From NCBI RefSeq assembly GCF_036323735.1, contig NC_086022.1, positions 73,083,702 through 73,147,701 of the forward strand: 64,000 bases of DNA, written 5' to 3'. Made by a program: the position numbers and the translations under genes. This document shows, piece by piece, positions 47,901 to 56,695 of this stretch; position 1 is the first letter of the stretch; each line of letters starts with the position of its first letter. The DNA is from Rattus norvegicus. Lineage: Eukaryota > Chordata > Mammalia > Rodentia > Muridae. The notes under the pieces are model-generated. The model ran no database searches. It had not been told where the DNA came from and was given only the letters and a program-made list of their open reading frames with translations.

Positions 47901-49781
47901 CTAGCTCAGCTGAGGCTGAGCACATGGCCTCTCCTAGAGAGTGCTAACCAGCAGCTTCCAGATTACTCTTCTGACCAATTAGCCAGCCCCCTTTACCATG
48001 ATGCGTTGGGGAGTCACCCCCACCATCTGGGCAATCTCATGGCGTTTGTCACTGTCAGGATAGTGGTCTTCCTGGAATATCCGTTCCAGCTCTTCCAGCT
48101 GGTCTGCAAAAAGAAGACATTTAATGGAAGAGGCCAGACACATAGCAGGAGAGAAGAAAGGGGATTCTCTTTGTGCACCCACAGCAGATAAGGCCCTTGG
48201 CCCCTGCCCAAGAGCCAGGCCTCCTCTCATGCATTGTGTGACATCTACATTTCTGAATCTTCTATCCTGGTCTAAGACAAGACAGCCTGCCTGGTCTTCC
48301 CTTCAGGGGTCAGAAGTGATGGCACTGCCGTGGATAAAGAGGAACATTCAGGGCAAAGCTGACTAACCACACTCCAACATCTCCTCATGCCATATTGCTT
48401 GCACAGCTCAGACTACAGTTTCCACCACCTTTGGGGACCAACCTGAGCGGTACAGGGTTCGAGTCTTTTTCCGAAACTGACAGGTTGCTTCTAGGGGTTC
48501 CTTCTTCAGGTCCCTCTCTCGAAAGTTGAGGGGATTTGGGACTTGGCCTGGCTCAGAAAGCATAGATTTGTGAATAGCACGTACTGAGAGACACGATGAG
48601 AGATGTTAACACCAACCAAACCTGTGGTGTTCAGCTTTCTGGGCTTACCTGGGCCTGCAGACATGGATGGCTTCACTGTCTCTGCCTTTTTCTCTTGGAG
48701 AGAAGAACCTTTTTTCTGGGGTTTGGGACTACACACAGCTGGTGAGGGGGCTGTGTGCACTCTACAGGTGTCAGCATCAATGCAATCCCCAGAGGTCTTT
48801 GACAGTGGCCTCTTTCCCAAGCCAGCCCTGGGGAGTGAGGACAGCTTGTCTGGGTCACCTTGGACAAGTGGGGCAGGATCCTGTGGTGGTCCCTCTGTGT
48901 CCTGTGCAGCAGTCCTGGGCTTGTCACCAGCTTCCTGGCCTGTGAAGAACAGCAGCTACTCATCCCAGCACTAGGCGGTAGAACCCCTTCCTCCCATAGC
49001 CCATCTGTTGTGAGAACCCAAAGGGTCTTTGCCTGTCTACCCAATGAGGCCTAAATGCCACCTGGCTTTGTGCAGTCTAGAGGGTGGATTAGATAAATTC
49101 TCAACCTTCTCAATGCTGTGACCCTTTAATACGGTCCCTGATATTATGGTGACTCCCAACTATAAAATTATTTTTGTTGCTACTTCATAATTGTAATTTT
49201 GCCACTGTTGTGAGTGATAATGTAAATATCTGTGTTTTCCCATGGTGTTAGGCCATTCTTGTGAAAAGGGTCATTTGATGTCTCCAAAGGGGTCATGAAC
49301 CACAAGTTGAGAGTCACTGGGTTACATAATCCAAGTGTAAACAGCCATCACACCTCTGCAGGTCTTAATGTGAGAGCAGTGGGAAGCCGGGTACACATTT
49401 TCTCAAATTTCCCCAGACTTTTGTCAGAGGTGCAAGTTCAGGGGACAAGCATCTGTTTGATATTTCTAATAGACAACGGTTGGGGAAGGGCCAATAGGAA
49501 GAGAGAAGCAGGCACACTGCCATTCTGGCTTTTCCTCAGACTAGCCCTTGTTTCAGAAGGGAAGCTAGGCACTGTGGCCAGGGAGGAGATAAGGCAAGGC
49601 CCTGGGTCTCCACCGCACAGGCAACAGCAGAGGCCATCAGAGGGAAGCACAGAGGGGTAGGAGGGGGCCTTTCCCTTCTCTGCTCCCTCTCCTCTCCTAA
49701 CTCTCAACCCATGTGTTCTAGTTCCTCCCTCTTTTCCTTCCACCCAGTCCAACTCTTCTGCAGGTGAGGAAAAGCGCCCAT
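44975..49781 (-). CDS. Nobox: Nobox: oocyte-specific homeobox transcription factor, whole gene
   Basis: Minus strand. Well-supported exons in transcript order: 48939-48649, 48583-48443, 48103-47997, 47686-47580, 47320-47235, 47007-46776, 46460-46156 and 45529-45225 (stop TAA at 45227-45225). A candidate first exon is 49781-49709. Each junction is GT-AG and in phase. With the candidate exon the protein would be 548 residues, near the mouse length as I recall it (about 527). The homeodomain is split over three exons: RKKTRTLYRS, then DQLEELERIFQEDHYPDSDK and onward, then VWFQNRRAKWRK. The C-terminal half is Pro-rich. NOBOX binds TAATTG/TAATTA-type DNA and drives oocyte genes such as Gdf9 in early folliculogenesis. 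No disruption is seen in the resolved exons. Confidence 0.95.
44995..45000 (-). terminator. Nobox: Poly(A) signal AATAAA of Nobox
   Basis: On the minus strand 'gcaataaaacag', about 225 bases past the stop codon. The end of the 3' UTR is inferred near 44975. Confidence 0.8.
45225..45529 (-). CDS. Nobox: Nobox last exon, C-terminal domain
   Basis: The acceptor 'gactccatag' is followed by GTCCAGGACCC. In phase (G|GT) it encodes GPGPWSGHCLPEPPFPRPHH and ends EEVRDKNKDSQVGGAKE-stop. This matches the murine NOBOX tail with its WSGHCLPEPPF motif. Confidence 0.95.
45741..45772 (+). promoter_or_regulatory. Overlapping YCAAGGYCA motifs (NR5A1/NR5A2/ERR-type)
   Basis: A hexamer run reads TCAAGGTCA at 45744-45752 and 45750-45758, TCAAGGCCA at 45756-45764 and CCAAGGCCA at 45762-45770. 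Each fits the extended half-site of monomeric nuclear receptors of the SF-1/LRH-1/ERR type. It lies in the last Nobox intron. The match is seen directly; function is inference, and it could be a simple hexamer repeat. Confidence 0.4.
46156..46460 (-). CDS. Nobox: Nobox Pro-rich exon
   Basis: The acceptor is 'atcttccgtag' and the donor ACACGG|gtgagt. It encodes SITSPPIYSNLEDMGPQDYQ, then QAPQTPLFPPLQSQVPYLPP and DSLFSFPFGLNGDSSQDYYP. This Pro/Gln/Phe-rich activation-type region follows the homeodomain in all NOBOX proteins. Confidence 0.95.
46776..47007 (-). CDS. Nobox: Nobox exon: post-homeodomain segment
   Basis: The acceptor is 'tattctcctag' and the donor TACTAG|gtatgg. It encodes EPPVLLTSDQTLTSSQHNES, then VTPPLLSPPPIRRTNLPLPL and RDVPGSDSIYKDKPCGSWGT. 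The PPLLSPPPIRR motif is conserved with human NOBOX. Confidence 0.96.
47235..47320 (-). CDS. Nobox: Nobox exon: SAPELLGPMP segment
   Basis: An 86-base exon (acceptor 'ctgcctccag', donor TTACTG|gtgaga) encoding RSAPELLGPMPTDLEPGPVP then PENILDGFT. It joins the homeodomain end exon in phase (AG|A). Confidence 0.94.
47580..47686 (-). CDS. Nobox: Nobox homeodomain recognition-helix exon
   Basis: The acceptor is 'ctatccctag' and the donor GTGCAG|gtgaga. It encodes VWFQNRRAKWRKVEKLNEKE then DNNGPAPPRANSSQC. It carries the invariant Trp48, Phe49, Asn51 and Arg53 of helix 3 (homeodomain numbering), the DNA-contacting residues, all intact. Confidence 0.97.
47997..48103 (-). CDS. Nobox: Nobox homeodomain helices 1-2 exon
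   Basis: The acceptor is 'ctttttgcag' and the donor CATCATG|gtaaag. It encodes DQLEELERIFQEDHYPDSDK then RHEIAQMVGVTPQRIM. It is nearly identical to the human homeodomain, differing in expected murine positions (H in KRHEIAQ). Confidence 0.97.
48443..48583 (-). CDS. Nobox: Nobox exon with start of homeodomain
   Basis: The donor is CGCTCAG|gttggt at 48443. It encodes (V)RAIHKSMLSEPGQVPNPLNF, then RERDLKKEPLEATCQFRKKT and RTLYRS. I chose acceptor 'gtctctcag' (exon top 48583) because RAIHK resembles RATHN at the same place in human NOBOX. That leaves an intron of only 65 bases. A second in-frame acceptor ('tgagccag', exon top 48547) would drop 12 codons. Confidence 0.85.
48649..48939 (-). CDS. 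Nobox: Nobox N-terminal coding exon
   Basis: The acceptor is 'ttcttcacag' and the donor GGCCCAG|gtaagc. It encodes (G)QEAGDKPRTAAQDTEGPPQD, then LPRAGLGKRPLSKTSGDCID and CSPKPQKKGSSLQEKKAETV. It aligns with human GQKAGEKP at its start. The region is fast-evolving, low-complexity and Lys/Ser-rich. Confidence 0.87.
49097..49322 (-). mobile_element. URR1-type hAT element, copy 4 (inverted)
   Basis: Ends 'aaattctcaacc' and 'gttgagagtcactgg'. The interior 'attatttttgttgctacttc' is the reverse complement of the other copies' core, so this one is in the opposite orientation. It lies between the candidate first Nobox exon and the next one. Confidence 0.75.
49709..49781 (-). CDS. Nobox: Candidate first coding exon of Nobox
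   Basis: On the minus strand ATG at 49781-49779 opens MGAFPHLQKSWTGWKEKREE then LEHM, ending ATGG|gttgag in phase 1. That phase fits the next exon (G|GC) exactly. The KEKREELEHMG-QEAGDK join resembles human GKRELTRG-QKAGEKP. Against it: the donor is weak, a 'ttttccttccag' acceptor directly precedes the ATG, and one in three random joins would be in phase. Treat as tentative. Confidence 0.3.
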
Positions 49782-50151
49782 CTGGAAGGAAAAACCCCTC
49801 CAACCAGCTGCGAAGCTCACCCTCCCCAACGCCGAGGCAATCCTTACAGATCGGCTTGCTGTGAAACCTAACAGGAGCACAGTACTGTTTAACACCCCCC
49901 TACCCCGGCAGGGGCTCCCCCCCAGGTGAAGAAATGGGGGTAGGTTTGCTGAATAATCAACCCAAGATCACACAGGGATGGGGTTCAGGGGCTCAGACCT
50001 GGATTCCACTTCCTGGAATCCAAACACTTCCCCTTCTTTACTTCATGTATTCATACCAAAAGAAAATTCACCTCAGGGAGTTGCTGACATTTCCAAAGAA
50101 ACCAGAAAATGTGTAAGTAAATGCTAACTGGAGCCTTTGATATTGCCTCTA

Positions 50152-50198
50152 ACAAACAAAACAAAACAAAACAAAAACCAAACAAACAAACAAAAACT
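50152..50198. repeat. (CAAA)n simple repeat
   Basis: Runs of CAAAA and CAAAC units. Confidence 0.9.
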
Positions 50199-50533
50199 TT
50201 CTAATATATAAAGCCGGAGACAAGTTCTGGCCCAGGAGCCTCTTCCAGATGCTTCTAAATATACCACAGAACCCCTTCAAAGAGGTGGAGGAGGGGGTTG
50301 CAGCCAGAGGATGAAGGAGTAATGGTGTCAAGGTTCGCTGGGACAAATAAGCTTCCCAACAGTAATTAACATGTAGCACAGTTATAAGCATGGCAAGGAG
50401 TAGGCACTCAATAAACTTGGACCTTATTCTACCAATGTACTGTAGTGAAAAAAGGCGAAGGGTGTGAGAACCTCGATTATAGCAGTGCTGGGGACCGAGG
50501 ACGAACTTTATCCCCAGCATATCAGCGATGATC

Positions 50534-50594
50534 CCTCCATAGAAGGATGCGGTGAGGGGACCCTCCATAGAAGGATGCGGTGAGGGGACCCTCC
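50534..50594. repeat. Two-copy 28-base tandem duplication
   Basis: The unit beginning 'cctccatagaaggatgcggt' occurs twice back to back without mismatches, followed by the start of a third ('ccctcc'). Confidence 0.9.
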
Positions 50595-50679
50595 CTTTCC
50601 CGTTACCTCCCACAGACCGAAATATGCTCTTCAGCCTAGCAGAGTGACCAGCAGACCTCAGAGGCTCAGCAAACCCTCC

Positions 50680-51020
50680 TCACCAAAGCTCACCCCGCAT
50701 TTTCCTACAGAGCTTCTCCGGAGGTTCCATGGCCCAGGCTCCCACTCCTCCGCCGGCCCTGGTATCACAGGCGCGGCTTTAATGAGGTCCGTGGGGTGGC
50801 CAGGTGTGTGGAGTCTGCACAGACCTGGGAGCACAGCCGGATCTTGCGCCCCCAACTCCACCCCCAGGGCGAGGCACCGCACACCTGGGGTGGGGGTTGG
50901 GAGAGCCATCCTGCAGCTCCCTGTGTGCCTCAATGCAGCGCCAAGGGCATCAGGTACTCGTCACCTCCCTAAGGTCCGGGCAGGAGCAGAGCAGCAATGG
51001 AGGCGAAGCTCCCAGGCTAA
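50680..51020. other. GC-richer segment upstream of Nobox
   Basis: Moderately CpG-containing stretch with E-box-like 'caggtg' and 'cacctg' motifs and GC boxes ('ccagggcgaggcaccg'). A 91-codon frame on the minus strand covers it, but has no recognised homology. It may be an upstream regulatory region; nothing proves it. Confidence 0.3.
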
Positions 51021-51667
51021 CCCACATCCAAGCACACAGTGAATGGACATGGTTGTGGTTCTTGACCCTTGTCCCTGAATGTGAGACTGTTCTAGTTACG
51101 GCTTGCTTCAAGGATTCTCGTGCCTCAAAGTCCGAATAGACTTGAGTATCCTTAACACAGAGATCCAGGGGCAAAGACAGGAACCGAGTTGAAAGTACCC
51201 TAGGCCTGGAGATTAGACCTCTTGGACCCCCGCACAAGTTTGCAGGTAGAGACAAGGTTCAAGCTAGTCCAGGTTTCTTATTAGCTTGCCCATTTAATAT
51301 CAGCTTTCTGGTTTAAGGAAGAAAGACTCCTGGTTCATGGAATATTTCTTATTTCTTTTAGGAAAAGGATAGCAAAATTATAAAATTCTTACTGCTTCTT
51401 ACCACAGGAGCGGGAGGTGGGTAAGGAATGTAAGTGGTGGCCAGATTGAAACAGCTGCTGTGAGCTGGGGGAGGAAGAGCCGGTTCTAACCAGAGCTCAC
51501 GTGTTTTCGTTTTAGTTACTTCAAAGTTTCTGGACACCAGGCGTTTTCCTGCCATATTAAACAATCAGCTACCTGGACTTTTCCTGTGTCTAAAGACCCT
51601 CTTTTGAGAGGCTTCCCAAAGGAGTAGGAGTCTTAGTTCTTTTTGCAACATAAAACTGTGAATTAAC

Positions 51668-51882
51668 TAAGGGACAGTATGATGGCTCAGTGGGTTTAAA
51701 AAAAAGTGCTTGTTTTTTCAAACTTGATAACCTGAGTTCAGTCCCCAGTGAAATGTTGGAGAGAACCAACTCCTGAAAGGTGTTTCCTGACCCCATAGAC
51801 TTGGGAGGATGACATGGGCCCCTTACACATGTACCCCCCCACCACGCACACACACACCAGGCACACTAAGAAATACAACTTA
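51668..51882 (+). repeat. B3-type SINE
   Basis: 'ggacagtatgatggctcagt', 'gataacctgagttcagtccc', 'gagagaaccaactcctgaaa' and a CA-rich end follow the B3 consensus, with a T-rich interruption near 51695-51720. Confidence 0.78.
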
Positions 51883-53680
51883 AAAGATTAAAATACAAAC
51901 TAAATAACTTCACAGCAATGTAATTATAATGTCAGGCATCTCTCATTCATCCCTATGTCCCCCTAAAATTGACACACTGCTTAAAGAGAATTTTAGACCC
52001 AATATCCAGTTTCTGAATATCTGCCACATTCTAGGTCAGGCCAGCAAGGTGTGGGTGCAGTGAAGATGTTCTCTCTGGGAAAAATCAGCATTATTTGGTT
52101 GTGGCTGGAACACTATGGTTTTCTGGAGTATACATTTAAAGGACTGACCAACTGTGTGGGGGGGGGGAGGTGGGCGGGGGGATGACTGTCTTCCCCACAG
52201 AAGCTCATTGGCGGTCACAGATTAAAACAGTAGCTCAGAGGAATGGGTTGTGTCCATACTACATGGCTACTATCCATTCAGTAGGGGCAGACAAGGGAAC
52301 CCTGAGCAGCAAAGTCTCTCTTTGGAGCAGGAACCACTTCTTAGAAGTATTGACCCCTTTGCTGAAGCTGTGTGACTTACCATGCCATAGCCTGCCCCAA
52401 ACACCACATAGCAAGCAAGGCCTCGACCTTGATGTAGAGGCCTTCCCAGGGCTGGGCCTCTGTGTTCTACACCCAGGTGTTCAGAGCACTGATCTGATGG
52501 TTTTGAAATTATTCTGATACCCAGCCATAAACCAGGATTTTGTAATGATTTTGTTTAAAGTGAACCTTGTGGGTCTCATCCTCTGAAATCCTCTGAAATC
52601 TCAATTACTACTAGGTCCAAGGAGGGACCCCAAATGCGCACTTTAACAAGAACCTTGAGGGATTTACTATCCCTTGTAAACTAAGGCACTTGTAGACTTT
52701 TGAAAAGTAGAGTCAATTAAAAGCGTCCCAGGAAAGGCCTTGGAGTAGAGCTCAGAGGTACAGTGTTTAGTGTGTTTAAGGCTCTACAGCCATTTTGTTG
52801 TTGTTGTTGCTGTTGTTTGTTTGTTTGTTTTTCAGCACTGTAAAGCAAAGCAAAAGCACACTTCTTGGGAATAAATATGGATGCTATAGATGACAGTGGT
52901 CCATATGGGACAAGGACATCAGCGTTCCCCTCACCTAGGGTGTCTCCTTGCAGTGAGAAGCAGGATACAATCTCTTAAATTGATTAAGCTATCACATTAA
53001 ATACAAAGTTTGTCATCCCTCTGCATTCTTGCCCCTGCTTCTGTGTTTTTCTCACGGGCTGACCCCATCAGGGTGAAGGCAAGTAAAACATCGATGTTAT
53101 ATCTGACTGTGAGAGATACAAGGGCCTCATTATGCAAAAAGTTTTGGGTAAGGAGTTGGGGGATTAAAAAATGTCTGTTATTTTTCAAAACACATAGTCA
53201 AGTTAGTTGGGATATAAAATTTGTTTTGTTTTCTCTTGCTTGTGGTCATCTGGGCTTTTTGTGACTTTCTTTTCTCCAAAGAACACAGTTTAATGCTTTC
53301 TTTATTTACACGAATGCCTTGTACTTGATGAATTTTGTTCAGATGTAAAACACGGCCTGCTTAATGGGAAGGTATGGTCTTGACAATATATACCATTAAG
53401 TCCTACCTCTCCCAGAGAAGAAAGTCATCTCCATTACACAGGAGACAGAAGGTGTGGTTTTTAGGGGCTCTTAAGGATGTTTATTTCCAAGTCTTGTTTA
53501 GCAACATTTCATCTTCATAATCTCTGACTATTTGATATACTCAACTGTGTTTGGAATGAAGGCACGTGATTTTTATGTTTTTATTATTTGGTTTCTTAGT
53601 TTTCAGAGCCAAACCAGAAACCAACAAAACCAGTCCTCACCATGGAAGAACTGTTTGTTACAATATATCACTCTGTCTTC

Positions 53681-53781
53681 CTTCCTTCCTTCCTTCCTTC
53701 CTTCCTTCCTTCCTTCCTTCCTTTCCTCCTCCTCCTTCTTTCTCCCTCTCTCCTCCTCTTCCTCTTCCTCTTCTTTTTTAT
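53681..53781. repeat. (CCTT)n and CT-rich tract
   Basis: About eleven CCTT units followed by irregular CTCC/CTTC triplet and hexamer repeats. Confidence 0.93.
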
Positions 53782-54149
53782 TGGATATAATCATGAAAGA
53801 GCAAATGAAATGTGTCAGCTGCTACTAGAAATTTGTCAGTTTTCCCCCAAGTCTGTGTATAACTGGGGTAAGCAAGTAAAGTGATCTCTCTTTCTCCTTT
53901 CTTCTTCTTCTTCTTTTTATCTAGTGAGAACCACAAATGAATGATGGCAAAAATATATGCTTCAAAATACTTGTTCTTTGTGTCACACCTAAGGTCACTG
54001 GGAAAACTGAGACCAGAGACACCGGAGTTAAGTTGTGAAAGACAGCTGGAAAGCTACACAGGCCTCGGATAGTGAGACCAGCTTCTCAGCCAACAGGGTG
54101 GCTGGGCCCTAGAAGAGGTGCTTTGAAGTGAAGCAGGAAAACTGGGAAA

Positions 54150-54233
54150 GGCTCACACAGGCCTTAGGCTCACACAGGCCTTAGGCTCACACAGGCCTTA
54201 AGCTCACACAGGCCTTAGGCTCACACAGGTTAG
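54150..54233. repeat. 17-base minisatellite, about 5 copies
   Basis: The unit 'ggctcacacaggcctta' is repeated almost perfectly four times and then partially (one copy has 'aagctc'). Units are directly adjacent with no spacers. Confidence 0.93.
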
Positions 54234-55677
54234 AGATCATCACTTCAGACCTGAAGAAGGGCCAAGAGCCAGGTGATCCAGAGCTGACACTGCTAGTGAT
54301 CGGGGGAGAAACAGAAGAGCCACCTATCTTCAGCCACAGGCTGCCTTTGGGAAGCCCAGGACAGGATGGTTTGAACTGTTGGTGAAAGGGATTGAAGACA
54401 GCTGTGTGAAGAGGGCACTGCTCTGGTAAGGCCAGATCAGCTCGGTGTGTGAAGCCACATGGTACATCTCCTTTCCTTTGTTTAGAGTGCTTCAGATTGG
54501 GTGTCCAAGATAAGAATGTGGACTGTGTGAGACATGTGTCAGCTCTTGTTTGCCACTGACCTCCACTGTCTAGGATTCGCAAGTCAGAAAAAGCTTTTAC
54601 CTCTGCTCCAGTCTCATCGGATTGCAAAGCTGGGGTGCCAATTACAGCACAGCCTGTAAGTTATCCCCAAAGCCTTGTTCCAACCTTTACCCAGGCCAGG
54701 CTCCCCTCTGTCCCGGCAGCCTTTGTTACTGCCTTTCAATCCTCAGAACGGCTTATGCCCTCTCATGCCTCAGGCCACAGAAAAGCCAGTTATCAGAGTG
54801 GAACATCTTTCCTTCCCTTCCATTTCAGTCTTACTCAGACTTCAAAGGCCAGCACAAATGCTCAGTTTTCTGTGGAGCCTGAGTCAGCCAGAATTTATTG
54901 CTCCTCCTTCATGCTGTCCTTGAATTATACTGTGTTTATATTTGCATAACATTCTTCAAAACAGGCTGACCTGATTAGAATTTTGCCCATCCTCCTCAGG
55001 CTGGAGCTCTTAGATGACAATATCCATCTACTGTATGTCAGATTTTTTCCACTTGCTTAAAAACAAATCGCTCTCATATATTTTGTACAGTTCTATTATT
55101 AGCCCCATGTTAATGAAGAACAAACTGTGTTGTTCCTCAATACTTTCCCAAAGGCAGGGTGGCTAATCAAGATCGGAACCCAGTCAATCAGGTTCCCTCC
55201 TGCACGCCTAAGCATCCAGTTACACTATTTACCTATCAATCACTGTGCTTGGTAGATCGATTTGCATATGGCAGAATAATAACTGTTTATTGGATCAAAA
55301 GTTGGTCACCAATGCCCGAAGTCGGGCTGTTGGACAGGAATGATGGCCACGGCTATGAAAGGGTCCTACAGGGATGCAGCTGTCCTGGCTCTTGACTGTG
55401 GAGGACATTCCATAGGTCTCACACTGGAGCTGAGCATGACCAGCCATGGGGAAGTGGGGGGGAAGGGTGTATGCAATCTGCTGCTTCTGACAGGAGAATC
55501 TAACCATCCCTGAATAAAAAGCAGGGGGGGGGAAACCCCTTCATTTCTGATCATAGGTTCAGATCATTTAGACTAATGTAGGCTTAGTTCATAAAATTAA
55601 ACTAGTCACTGTATTTTATAGGTGGTAATATTGCTAGCTTTGTTGACAGTTTTAAAGTAATGTATTAGTGCTATTTT

Positions 55678-55906
55678 TTTTTAACAGATTTACTTAGGTT
55701 CTCTCTTCCCCTTTGTGTGTGTGTGCACGAATGCGCGTGCTTGTATGGGTATAGACTGCCACAGCTCGCTTATAGAGGTGGTCAGAGGACAAACTATAGA
55801 AGGGAGCTGGCTATATCTTTCTACCATGTAGGTGTCAGGGGTCTGAATTCCAGCCATCAGGTTTGGTGGCAAGTGCCTCTTCCAAGTAAGCCATCTTGCT
55901 GGCCCA
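55678..55906 (-). repeat. B3-type SINE, antisense
   Basis: 'ttaacagatttacttaggtt' tail, 'ggtcagaggacaaactatag', 'gaattccagccatcaggttt' and terminal 'aagccatcttgctggccc' are reverse-complement B3 landmarks. Confidence 0.8.
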
Positions 55907-56479
55907 ATGTGTTCAATCCTCACACCTTTACAAGGCTTAGAGGAACAAAGTCCACTTGCCAGGGTTGTGTAGGAGGTGCCCTTACCTTGCTTACCCATCT
56001 CACAGGCCCTATTGATAATAATTTCTAAATAGAGATTTAAATTATACTAATTTTCCTAACAGGGTCGTGGACAGCCAATCAGAAATGTTTACATCACATT
56101 CACTTTAAAGATAAAACAAAGAATACGTCCTGCAGTGCGGATTTATTAGGAAACTAGTGGTAAATATATAACAATTCGCCCCTGGAAAACACATCATTTC
56201 TGTTGAAGTGACAGTGTTAGTCATTAACGTGTTGGTGCATTTTCTTGCTGCAGCTTTACTTTGTGTTGGCTTTTAATATCTGTCACGATTATAATTACTC
56301 TCTTTGTGTAATTTCAGACTTCTCTTTGGAAAGGCACCATGAAAAGCACAGCTCTTTATTATAGCCAAGTCTGCAGACTTTAGAGTGGCCACACGGCAAT
56401 GCAAGTGCCATACAGATATTAGGAGAGAAGTATTTTAACTTAATGTCTACATCATGAAATGTATTTACTTTAAAATTGT

Positions 56480-56695
56480 GTATTGATTAATTCATTCATG
56501 TTTAATGTATATCAGTGTTTTGTCTGCATTTATGTCTGAAACTCATGTGTGTGTGGTGCTCATGGAGGCTGGAAGAGAGTGTTGGATTCCTTAGGGTCAT
56601 GCCCTTCAATGTGGGTTCTGGGAATCGAACCCAGGTCTTTTGTGCAAGAACAGCCAGTGCTTTTAACTGCAGAGCCATCTCTCCAGTTTCTAATT
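56480..56695 (-). repeat. B3/B2-type SINE, antisense
   Basis: 'gggaatcgaacccaggtctt', 'gcaagaacagccagtgcttt' and 'agagccatctctccagtttc' are the reverse-complement SINE head and body. Confidence 0.82.

Larger units (their letters stand above)
51883..55677. other. Intergenic region, part 1
   Basis: No gene supported. It contains a TTG/TTTG repeat (52795-52833), a CCTT/CT-rich block (53681-53781) and a 17-base minisatellite (54150-54233). Frames of up to 146 codons near 54187-54627 have no recognisable domain or splice structure. Confidence 0.6.

Noticed and set aside
50658..50933. 91-codon minus-strand frame in the GC-rich segment as a Nobox first exon
   Set aside because: It begins RMALPTPTPG, loosely like the human MALLLTLT start, but nothing beyond that aligns and no donor in the right phase was identified.
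52730..52790. ID-type SINE ('gtagagctcagaggtacagt')
   Set aside because: Only a short, diverged resemblance to the ID head; too weak to call.
54150..54233. Possible CRISPR-like array
   Set aside because: Units are directly adjacent with no spacers, in a mammalian genome; it is a minisatellite.
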